A DNA stretch of 49,399 bases from Oscillospiraceae bacterium (GTDB taxonomy: Bacteria > Bacillota > Clostridia > Oscillospirales > Ruminococcaceae): assembly GCA_014799365.1 (NCBI GenBank), contig JAAVIF010000069.1, forward strand, positions 1-49,399, given 5' to 3'. The notes under the pieces were generated by a model. That model had not been told where the DNA came from, ran no database searches, and saw nothing but the letters and a program-made list of their open reading frames with translations. The translations under genes were made by a program, and so were the position numbers. The number at the start of each line of letters is the position of its first letter. The stretch's first letter is position 1. Shown piece after piece: positions 34,646 to 41,660 of the stretch.

Positions 34646-36085
34646 ATGAAAGACCTAAACAGAACCAATTTCAAAACAGGCGAAAGACCCATAAAAATAA
34701 TGCAGTTCGGCGAGGGCAATTTTTTGAGAGCCTTTGTTGACTGGATCATTCAGAACCTTAACGACAGCGGGGTAATAAACTCCGACGTTGCCGTTGTACA
34801 GCCTATGCCTATGGGCAGAGTAAAGGATTTGGAAAAGCAGGACGGCTTATACACCGTTTGCCTGGAGGGAATCGACAAGGGAGAAAAGGTGCAGTCACGC
34901 AGAGTGATAGACGTTTTGCGCGACTTTATCAATCCCTTTGAGGAATACGAAAAGTATCTTGCTTACGCAAAGAGTGAGGATTTGGAAATAATCGTTTCCA
35001 ACACCACAGAGGCGGGAATCGCTTTAGACCCCACCGACACCGATCTTTCCGTTTGCCCCAAAAGCTTTCCCGGAAAGCTTCTGGCACTTTTAAAGGCAAG
35101 ATACGAGCATTTTAAGGGGGATACCTCAAAAGGCTTGGCTGTTATCCCCTGTGAGCTTATCGATCATAACGGAGACGAGCTTAAAAGAGTGCTTAAGGAG
35201 CTGGCGGAGATAAATAAATTAGACGGTGACTTTATAAACTGGCTCACCACGGCAAATCATTTTACGAGCACCTTGGTAGACAGAATCGTACCCGGCTATC
35301 CCCGCGATACCGCAAATGAGATATGCGAGGAAACGGGCTTTGCCGACAACAACATAGTAAAGGGCGAAATTTTCCACCTTTGGGTGCTTCAAAAGGAGCC
35401 TTTTGTTCAGGAAAAGCTGCCCGCGGACAAATCGGGGCTTAACGTTATTTTCGCCGACGATATTACCCCCTATAAGCAGCGCAAGGTCAAGATATTGAAC
35501 GGCTCTCACACCTCTATGGTACCCTTGGCTTACCTTTGCGGCATAGATACCGTAAGAGAAGCGGTAACGGACGAGGACGTGGGAAAATTCGTGCAGGGCT
35601 TGGTAAACGATGAGATAAAGCCCACCATTGATCTTCCCAAGGACGAAATGGACGCTTTCGCAAGCAGCGTAATCGAACGCTTCATGAATCCCTTTATCCG
35701 TCACGAGTTAATGTCCATCGCCTTAAACTCCACCACAAAGTTCAAGACGCGTCTGCTGCCCACCTACAACGATTATCGCGAAAGATTCGGAAAATCCCCC
35801 AAGCATATTCTGTTTTCTTTGGCTTCCCTTATCGTATTCTACCGCGGAAAAAGAGGTAACGAGGATATAGCTTTGAACGATTCCCCCGAGTATCTGGAGT
35901 TCTGGAAGGAAACCTGGAAGCTTGAGGACAGCACCGAAATTGCAAAGAAGGTGCTTTCCAACAGCGATATTTGGGAGCAGGACCTTGCAGCCGACGACAA
36001 CAATGCCGAGGTAGTTGCAGGTTATATCGACAGTATTGTTAAGAACGGCGAAAGAGCTGTGTTAAAGGCGTTTCTTGCAGAATAA
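34646..36085 (+). CDS. uxaB: Tagaturonate reductase (altronate oxidoreductase, UxaB)
   Basis: A 479-residue member of the polyol/mannitol dehydrogenase family, reducing tagaturonate to altronate with NADH. The N-terminal nucleotide-binding stretch is IMQFGEGNFLRAFVDWII. The catalytic region includes KVKILNGSHTSMVPLAYL, typical of UxaB. Length is normal (about 480). It sits with uxaA and uxaC, supporting UxaB over mannonate oxidoreductase UxuB; no uxuA is seen. AGAAAGGGC precedes the ATG. Confidence 0.92.
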   Translation: MKDLNRTNFKTGERPIKIMQFGEGNFLRAFVDWIIQNLNDSGVINSDVAVVQPMPMGRVKDLEKQDGLYTVCLEGIDKGEKVQSRRVIDVLRDFINPFEEYEKYLAYAKSEDLEIIVSNTTEAGIALDPTDTDLSVCPKSFPGKLLALLKARYEHFKGDTSKGLAVIPCELIDHNGDELKRVLKELAEINKLDGDFINWLTTANHFTSTLVDRIVPGYPRDTANEICEETGFADNNIVKGEIFHLWVLQKEPFVQEKLPADKSGLNVIFADDITPYKQRKVKILNGSHTSMVPLAYLCGIDTVREAVTDEDVGKFVQGLVNDEIKPTIDLPKDEMDAFASSVIERFMNPFIRHELMSIALNSTTKFKTRLLPTYNDYRERFGKSPKHILFSLASLIVFYRGKRGNEDIALNDSPEYLEFWKETWKLEDSTEIAKKVLSNSDIWEQDLAADDNNAEVVAGYIDSIVKNGERAVLKAFLAE

Positions 36086-36093
36086 AAAAACTT

Positions 36094-36168
36094 AGAACAT
36101 GTCCCAATAGGATCGACGCACGTCTTTTCGGCGAAATTTTGCACATCACACCTATTGGAACAGGTTCT
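36094..36168. repeat. Second inverted-repeat family, short copy
   Basis: AGAACATGTCCCAATAGGA and CCTATTGGAACAGGTTCT are the ends, with GCGAAATTTTGC in the middle. The left half closely matches the copy at 23,513, but about 85 bases of its interior are absent. It lies between uxaB and uxaA, 36 bases before the uxaA start codon. Confidence 0.75.
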
Positions 36169-36204
36169 TAAACAAAAACCTTTTAAAAAGGAAAGGTCAC
36201 TGAT

Positions 36205-37683
36205 ATGAAAAAAACTATCGTAATTTCACCGAAGGATTTAGTGGGCGTTGCTCTTGTTTCTCTTAAAAAAGGAGAGGAAGCGGAGGGTGTTACCCTTTCG
36301 GAGGATATTGAAAAGGGTCATAAGTTTGCCTTAAGGGATATTAAAAAAGACGAGCATATTATAAAATACGGCGAGGTGATAGGCCGAGCGACCGCCGATA
36401 TTAAAGCGGGGGAGCATATCCACAGCCATAATATGTCCACCAATCTTTCCGGCACTCTCGAATATTCCTACAACAAAAAGGATATTCCGGCCCTCGGAAG
36501 CTACAAAAACAGAAAGGTGTCCGTATATCAGCGTAAAAACGGTGAGGTTGGAATCAGAAACGAATTATGGGTAATTCCCACAGTAGGCTGCGTTAACGCA
36601 CAGGCAAAGGTGATAGTTTCCGAGTTTAATAAAAAGCACGGTGAGCTTGAGGGCATAGACGGTGTATTTACTTATACTCACCCCTACGGCTGTTCGCAGA
36701 TAGGCGAGGATCATATCCGCACCCGTACAATTCTCCAAAGAATGGTCAAGCATCCCAACTGCGGCGGCGTATTGGTATTGGGCTTGGGCTGCGAAAACAA
36801 CCGCATGGACGTTTTTAAGGAAACCTTGGGAGAGTATGACGAAGATCGCACCGAGTTTCTTGTGGCTCAGGACGTTGAGGACGAGATAGACGAAGGCGTT
36901 AAGCTTTTGGAAAGGCTGTACCAAAAAGCAAAGGACGACAAACGAGTTGAAAAGGATATATCCTGCCTTAAGGTAGGCTTAAAGTGCGGCGGTTCGGACG
37001 GACTTTCGGGAATTACCGCCAATCCTCTCGTTGGAAGATTTTCTGATTATATGGCGGCAATAGGCGGCACTACCGTCCTTACCGAAGTACCCGAAATGTT
37101 CGGAGCCGAACAGCTTCTTATGGACAGAGCAAAGGACGAGGAGACCTTCAACAAGATAGTAAAGCTTGTAAACGGCTTCAAGGAATACTATCAGAAGCAC
37201 GATCAGCCCGTGTATGAAAATCCTTCTCCCGGAAACAAGGCGGGCGGCATCACCACCTTAGAGGATAAATCCTTGGGCTGCACTCAGAAATCGGGTTCGG
37301 GCGAGGTATGCGACGTACTGTTTGACGGCGACGCTTTGTCCGCGCACGGACTTAATCTCTTAAACGGTCCGGGAAATGATATGGTGGCCGTTACCAATCT
37401 TGCGAGCGCGGGCTGTCACATCGTATTGTTTACCACGGGACGCGGTACTCCTTTCGGCGGCTTTGTGCCTACCATAAAGATTTCCACAAATTCCGATCTT
37501 GCCAAAAGAAAATCAAACTGGATTGATTTTGACGCAGGCGGAATTGCCTTAGGGGACAGCTTCGAGGATAAATTGGAGCAGCTTGTGGATCTGATCGTCG
37601 AAACCGCAAACGGAAAGCAGACGGTTAATGAGAGGTATAATTCAAGGGATATTGCTATATTTAAGTCGGGGGTTACTTTGTAA
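36205..37683 (+). CDS. uxaA: Altronate dehydratase (UxaA)
   Basis: A 492-residue iron-dependent dehydratase converting altronate to KDG. The N-terminal SAF-type domain spans about 1-85. The large catalytic domain carries THPYGCSQIGEDH, LVLGLGCENNRMD and LKCGGSDGLSGITANP, with the conserved cysteines expected to hold the iron site. Length matches UxaA (about 495). With UxaC and UxaB it forms the complete galacturonate isomerase route. AAAAAGGAAAGG precedes the ATG. Confidence 0.93.
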   Translation: MKKTIVISPKDLVGVALVSLKKGEEAEGVTLSEDIEKGHKFALRDIKKDEHIIKYGEVIGRATADIKAGEHIHSHNMSTNLSGTLEYSYNKKDIPALGSYKNRKVSVYQRKNGEVGIRNELWVIPTVGCVNAQAKVIVSEFNKKHGELEGIDGVFTYTHPYGCSQIGEDHIRTRTILQRMVKHPNCGGVLVLGLGCENNRMDVFKETLGEYDEDRTEFLVAQDVEDEIDEGVKLLERLYQKAKDDKRVEKDISCLKVGLKCGGSDGLSGITANPLVGRFSDYMAAIGGTTVLTEVPEMFGAEQLLMDRAKDEETFNKIVKLVNGFKEYYQKHDQPVYENPSPGNKAGGITTLEDKSLGCTQKSGSGEVCDVLFDGDALSAHGLNLLNGPGNDMVAVTNLASAGCHIVLFTTGRGTPFGGFVPTIKISTNSDLAKRKSNWIDFDAGGIALGDSFEDKLEQLVDLIVETANGKQTVNERYNSRDIAIFKSGVTL

Positions 37684-37714
37684 CTGTGAATCAAAATTTG
37701 TTTGGAGTGTGGCA

Positions 37715-38131
37715 ATGTTGAATATTGAATACAGCGAGAAATTTGATGATGATATTTACAGTCTTATAGATACCGAGTTTAGCAAATTCGCCGATAAAAA
37801 CGGTGTGGTATGCGATTATACATCATTCGGCTTTATCGCTAAAGAGGATAATAAGGTTGTCGGTGTAATCAGGGGTCATTCATCTTATAATGAGGTCCAT
37901 ATCAGCGATCTTATTATACTTGAACAATACCGCAACAGTCATATCGGAACAAGGCTTGTTGAAGCGGTTGAAAAATATTGCGCCGACAACGGATTTGAAA
38001 GCATTACTTTAAGCACCTATGATTTTCAGGCTCCCGAATTTTATAAAAAATGCGGATTTGAGGTTGAATTTATCAGGGAGAATAAGAAAAATCCCAAGCT
38101 GACAAAATATTTTTTGATTAAGCATTTTTAA
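37715..38131 (+). CDS. GNAT family N-acetyltransferase
   Basis: A 138-residue Gcn5-related acetyltransferase. The acetyl-CoA binding motif is LEQYRNSHIGTRLVEAVE, followed by GFESITLSTYDFQAPEFYKKCGF, split across the usual beta-strand and helix. The ATG at 37,715 (GGAGTG upstream) is preferred; an in-frame ATG at 37,628 would overlap uxaA by 56 bases and adds unrelated residues. The substrate is unknown. It may be an unrelated gene sitting between uxaA and uxaC. Confidence 0.8.
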   Translation: MLNIEYSEKFDDDIYSLIDTEFSKFADKNGVVCDYTSFGFIAKEDNKVVGVIRGHSSYNEVHISDLIILEQYRNSHIGTRLVEAVEKYCADNGFESITLSTYDFQAPEFYKKCGFEVEFIRENKKNPKLTKYFLIKHF

Positions 38132-38203
38132 AGCGGTTTTGCCGATCATGAATGTGCGGAAAATCTTATACAATCGGATAATTTAATAGCAAAGATTTTA
38201 GTG

Positions 38204-38209
38204 TATAAT
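38204..38209 (+). promoter_or_regulatory. Candidate -10 element upstream of the DUF1349 remnant and uxaC
   Basis: TATAAT at 38,204-38,209. The -35 position 17 bases upstream is only ATTTAA, so the promoter would be weak or activator-dependent. It lies 22 bases before the remnant's GTG start and could provide a separate start for uxaC. Confidence 0.35.
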
Positions 38210-38230
38210 AATTTCCGAAAGGAGAAAACA

Positions 38231-38314
38231 GTGATATTCAACACAAATCTTTTAAAATGGACAAGAGAACCCGAAAACCACACCATAACCGAAAACAGAG
38301 TAGAATTTATTTGA
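38231..38314 (+). pseudogene. Remnant of a DUF1349-like gene, or a 27-codon leader ORF
   Basis: GTG at 38,231 with an excellent GAAAGGAG site opens a 27-codon frame reading FNTNLLKWTREPENHTITEN before a TGA at 38,312. The text resembles the start of DUF1349 proteins (tryptophan then REPEN), a domain of sugar-related enzymes. Most of the gene is gone. It lies 56 bases upstream of uxaC, so its translation could also influence that gene. Confidence 0.45.
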
Positions 38315-38370
38315 ACCTTGGAGTATAGCGGATATGCTCTATAAAAAATTACAGGAAAGGAACGATACCA

Positions 38371-39765
38371 ATGAAAAACTTTATGGACAAAGACTTTGTG
38401 CTGAAAAACCAAACAGCTCAAGCTCTTTACGACAACTACGCAAAGGATATGCCTATCTTCGATTTCCACTGTCACTTGAATATCGAGGAGATATACAATG
38501 ACAAGAAATTCAGCTCTATTACCGAAGCATGGCTTGGCGGAGATCATTACAAGTGGCGTCTTATGCGTGAAATGGGCGTTGACGAAAGCTACATAACGGG
38601 AGACAAGGGCGATTACGAGAAATTCTTAAAATACGCCGAGGTAATGCCTTACGCTATCGGCAACCCCATTTACCACTGGACTCACCTTGAGCTGCGCTGT
38701 TTCTTCGGTATCGACGAAATACTTTCGCCCAAAACCGCCGAAACAATTTACAACAAGGCTAACGAAAAGCTTCAGACCTTGACCGCGCGCAAGCTTATCA
38801 AAATGGGCAACGTTAAAAAGCTTTTCACCACCGACGATCCTATTGACGACCTGCACTTCCACAAGCTGTTAAAGGAGGACAAGAGCTTTGACGTTGAGGT
38901 CGCTCCCGCTTTCCGCCCCGATAAGGCGATAAATATCGAGCTTCCCACCTTTGTGCCCTATATTGCCAAGCTTGCGGACGCGGCGGACGTAAAGATCGAC
39001 GGTATTGACGGTCTTTGTGAAGCTTTGACCAAGCGCATCGAGTATTTTGACAGTGTGGGCTGTGTATGCTCCGACCATGCTCTTGACGTTGTTATGTTTA
39101 TGCCCGCCGAAAAAGATCAGGTTGACAAGATACTTAAAAAGGCTCTTGCAGGCGATGATCTTACAAGAAACGAAATAGAGCAGTACAAGGGCTATATCCT
39201 TGTTCATCTGGGCAGGCAGTACGCAAGGCTGCATTGGGTTCAGCAGTATCATATAGGCGCGCTGCGCAACAACTCTTCAAGATACATGAGACTTCTGGGA
39301 CCCGATACGGGCTTTGACGCTATCGAGGATCAGACCTTTGCAAAGAAGCTTTCAATGCTTCTGGACACCTTGGACAGCACCGACGAGCTGCCGAAAACCA
39401 TTCTGTACTGTCTGAACCCTCGCGACAACGAGGTGCTTGCCACCATTATCAACTGCTTCCAGCAGGGCGGAGTAGTTGGCAAAATGCAGTTCGGCTCCGC
39501 TTGGTGGTTCAATGATCAGAAGGACGGCATGGAAAGACAGCTTATGGCGTTGTCGCAGGTAGGCTTGCTGAGCAAATTTGTGGGCATGCTTACCGACAGC
39601 CGCAGCTTCCTGTCTTATACACGTCATGAGTATTTCAGACGTATTCTCTGCAATATGCTGGGTACTCTTATTGAGGAGGGCGAATATCCCAACGAGGTTG
39701 AGTTTGTCGGAGAGATAGTTAAGGATATTTGCTATAATAACGCGGTGAATTATTTTACAAAATAA
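38371..39765 (+). CDS. uxaC: Glucuronate/galacturonate isomerase (UxaC)
   Basis: A 464-residue amidohydrolase-fold isomerase converting galacturonate to tagaturonate (or glucuronate to fructuronate), the first step of the saturated branch. The metal-binding HxH is in IFDFHCHLNIEEI near the N-terminus. HLGRQYARLHWVQQYHIGALRNN and QFGSAWWFNDQ are typical of the family and place the active site. Length is normal (about 465-470). ACAGGAAAGGAACG precedes the ATG. A strong terminator follows, closing the locus. Confidence 0.94.
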   Translation: MKNFMDKDFVLKNQTAQALYDNYAKDMPIFDFHCHLNIEEIYNDKKFSSITEAWLGGDHYKWRLMREMGVDESYITGDKGDYEKFLKYAEVMPYAIGNPIYHWTHLELRCFFGIDEILSPKTAETIYNKANEKLQTLTARKLIKMGNVKKLFTTDDPIDDLHFHKLLKEDKSFDVEVAPAFRPDKAINIELPTFVPYIAKLADAADVKIDGIDGLCEALTKRIEYFDSVGCVCSDHALDVVMFMPAEKDQVDKILKKALAGDDLTRNEIEQYKGYILVHLGRQYARLHWVQQYHIGALRNNSSRYMRLLGPDTGFDAIEDQTFAKKLSMLLDTLDSTDELPKTILYCLNPRDNEVLATIINCFQQGGVVGKMQFGSAWWFNDQKDGMERQLMALSQVGLLSKFVGMLTDSRSFLSYTRHEYFRRILCNMLGTLIEEGEYPNEVEFVGEIVKDICYNNAVNYFTK

Positions 39766-39803
39766 TACTGTTTCAATAATACCTATAAAATTCCGATATT
39801 TTT

Positions 39804-39837
39804 GGGGCTGTCGATATTATTCGACAGCCCCTTTTTA
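39804..39837 (+). terminator. Intrinsic terminator of the uronate locus
   Basis: GGGGCTGTCGA (39,804-39,814) pairs with TCGACAGCCCC (39,821-39,831), followed by TTTTTA. This is a strong rho-independent terminator 38 bases after the uxaC stop. Confidence 0.9.
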
Positions 39838-39857
39838 ATATGACGATATTATTTCTG

Positions 39858-39950
39858 ATACTAATCCCTTTTAAAACTGTTGGATTAGTGTTTAGGGTGC
39901 AACCCTTTTTAAACTATGGATTTTTCCATAGTTTAAAAAGGGATTGGTAT
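39858..39950 (+). repeat. Two-hairpin repeat family, copy g
   Basis: Starts ATACTAATCCC, carries the hinge ATTAGTGTTTAGGGTGCAA, has hairpin 2 AAACTATGG/CCATAGTTT and ends GGGATTGGTAT. It is almost identical to copy e at 23,419. It lies between the uxaC terminator and the convergent GH25 gene. Confidence 0.85.
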
Positions 39951-39963
39951 GAAATTATAATGG

Positions 39964-41016
39964 TTACAAGGAAAAATAGTCCGCGTTAACATATCCGATA
40001 TATCCGTTATACGCCGCCTTTCTCAGCGGCACTCCGTCCTTGGACACCTTAAACTCCTTAAAAATAATAAAGGTATCTCTGTTTGGGATCACTGTCAGCA
40101 CATTATCGCTTTGCGGAGACTCCCTTAAATTCAAGGTCGCCGTGGCCTTAGCCACTGCGCCGGCCGTGCTGCGGAAAAGGCTGTTTTCGTTTATCCAGCC
40201 GTAAACGTTGGAGCTGTCGCCTATTAAATGGAAAGGATGTGCGGTTCCGGGGGCAATATTTGTTACCTGCGCCGTCCCCGCGGTTCTTACCTTTCCTACC
40301 GGCGTATTTGATTCCGAAGCCGCGTAGTGCCGCCCTCCGCTGAACAGCACCATATCTCCTATGCTCGGTTCGGGCTCGGGTTCGCTGCCGTTCGGACCGT
40401 TTTGATTGTCCGCGGCAATTATGGCGGGGTAATCCACATAACAAATGTCGCAGTCGATTTTTTCCCTTGCGCCGTAAATATAGTCGGCTCCCCACTGCCA
40501 CATTTTCTGCCCAAAGTTGTACTTGCTCGGTATAGCGGGGTCATTTGTCCAGTGGGCAAGCCACAGATCGTATCGGCTTAAAATCTTATCGCTTGTCAAA
40601 TTATTTTCCAGAATTGAAGGATTGGCGTACAACCCTCCGCGGTAATTCTCCTGTTCGACTCTTTCCAAAAACGCTAAAGCAATATTTGTAAGCTTAGTGC
40701 GCGACAGACTCAACACCGTCGGGTCCTCAATATCGTAAAAAACGGGATAAGTAAGCTTATACGGTTTTATCAAGCTTAACGCATACTCCGCTTCCTTCCT
40801 TGCTTCGGCGGGTGTTTTTGCAAGGCAGTAGCAATAGACGCCCACATTCAGTCCCGCCTTTATTGCGTTTTTCATATGACTTTCAAACATTTCGTCCGTT
40901 TTTTGACGGTAGCCTGTGCGAATAATGGCAAAGGTTATGCCGCCCGATCTTATGCGTTCAAAATCAAGATTTTTGTTTGCATAGGAAATGTCGATTCCCC
41001 GTGTGGAAATATTCAT
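39964..41016 (-). CDS. GH25 family muramidase with SH3-like domains
   Basis: A 350-residue lysozyme-like protein. The GH25 domain (about 1-200) has RGIDISYAN (D9) and YPVFYDIEDP with D95 and E97, the catalytic acids that cleave the N-acetylmuramic acid-glucosamine bond. An acidic EPEPEP linker near residue 215 leads to two SH3-like wall-binding segments ending in VNADYFSL. There is no N-terminal signal peptide, which is unusual for a wall hydrolase; it may be a phage-type lysin or be exported by another route. AAGAAAGGCGG precedes the ATG on this strand. Confidence 0.87.
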   Translation of the reverse strand: MNISTRGIDISYANKNLDFERIRSGGITFAIIRTGYRQKTDEMFESHMKNAIKAGLNVGVYCYCLAKTPAEARKEAEYALSLIKPYKLTYPVFYDIEDPTVLSLSRTKLTNIALAFLERVEQENYRGGLYANPSILENNLTSDKILSRYDLWLAHWTNDPAIPSKYNFGQKMWQWGADYIYGAREKIDCDICYVDYPAIIAADNQNGPNGSEPEPEPSIGDMVLFSGGRHYAASESNTPVGKVRTAGTAQVTNIAPGTAHPFHLIGDSSNVYGWINENSLFRSTAGAVAKATATLNLRESPQSDNVLTVIPNRDTFIIFKEFKVSKDGVPLRKAAYNGYIGYVNADYFSL

Positions 41017-41117
41017 TTTATGTCCGCCTTTCTTAAATAAAGTTTTTTATACCGTTATATTTTATTCTTAAAGGCGATTTAGTGTTCACATAGGGGTTTA
41101 AAAAATAATAAGACGTT

Positions 41118-41246
41118 ATTTTTCACTTTTTTACCATGTTTTATACACCTAATAAAAATAAATATGGAAATAATTTTCACTTGAATATAACTTAATTGTC
41201 ACAAATCAAAAAATAATAATGATGATATTTTTCACGCAATTATCAC
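41118..41246. promoter_or_regulatory. Five-fold repeated ATTnTCAC motif upstream of the GH25 gene
   Basis: ATTTTTCAC at 41,118 and 41,227, ATTTTCAC at 41,173, ATTGTCAC at 41,195 and ATTATCAC at 41,239. On the minus strand these read GTGANAAT, all within 230 bases upstream of the GH25 start. Spacing of 55, 22, 32 and 12 bases is not regular. The density suggests an operator array, but the AT-rich background weakens the case. The surrounding 41,017-41,660 gap (644 bases) holds no gene that I can support. Confidence 0.35.
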
Positions 41247-41258
41247 ATTTTGATGTGC

Positions 41259-41403
41259 TTGGCAAAAATATATAACTGCGCACTATAACCGCAATGGTTA
41301 CATGTGTAATTTTGCCAAAAATCAACGGGGCGTGAAAATTTGTCTGATTATATTATTATCGGTAAGATGTCAGCGTCCGAAGCGGCGGCTTTGCCGCTTT
41401 TTT
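41259..41403 (+). ncRNA. Candidate small RNA with its own terminator
   Basis: A plus-strand hairpin AGCGGC/GCCGCT (41,381-41,398) followed by a T-rich tract is a good terminator, yet no plus-strand gene ends before it: the gene to the left is on the minus strand. TTGGCA (41,259) and TATAAC (41,284), spaced by 19, could start an RNA of roughly 105 bases near 41,296. TTGGCAAAA and TTTTGCCAA (41,259 and 41,312-41,320) are also inverted copies. No conserved RNA family was recognised. Confidence 0.35.
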
Positions 41404-41581
41404 CTTTTTTATTTTTTAGCCCCATAATCCTTTAATGCCGGATAAGCTCCTGTTTTTGTATTTGCCCGTTCTGCAAAATTCCGCATTTTCCCCTTGATTT
41501 TTTTCCTGAAATATGCAATAATATAAACAGGTATATCCAACGTCGAACGTGCAAGTTACCGTATTTAAAAAAATGTCGAAA

Positions 41582-41609
41582 TTGCGGATAACGCATAATA
41601 TATTATAAT
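41582..41609 (+). promoter_or_regulatory. Candidate promoter for the P-type ATPase gene
   Basis: TTGCGG (41,582-41,587), a 16-base spacer, then TATAAT (41,604-41,609), about 52 bases before the start codon. The -35 is weak. Confidence 0.4.
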
Positions 41610-41660
41610 AGTATACGGCAAATCGAACGATCGGCGCGGGCTTATGGAAAGGTACATAAA

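Noticed and set aside
41017-41410. A metabolite riboswitch in the long intergenic gap
   Set aside because: No conserved core of a known riboswitch class could be recognised, and no plus-strand gene follows closely; kept only as a possible small RNA.
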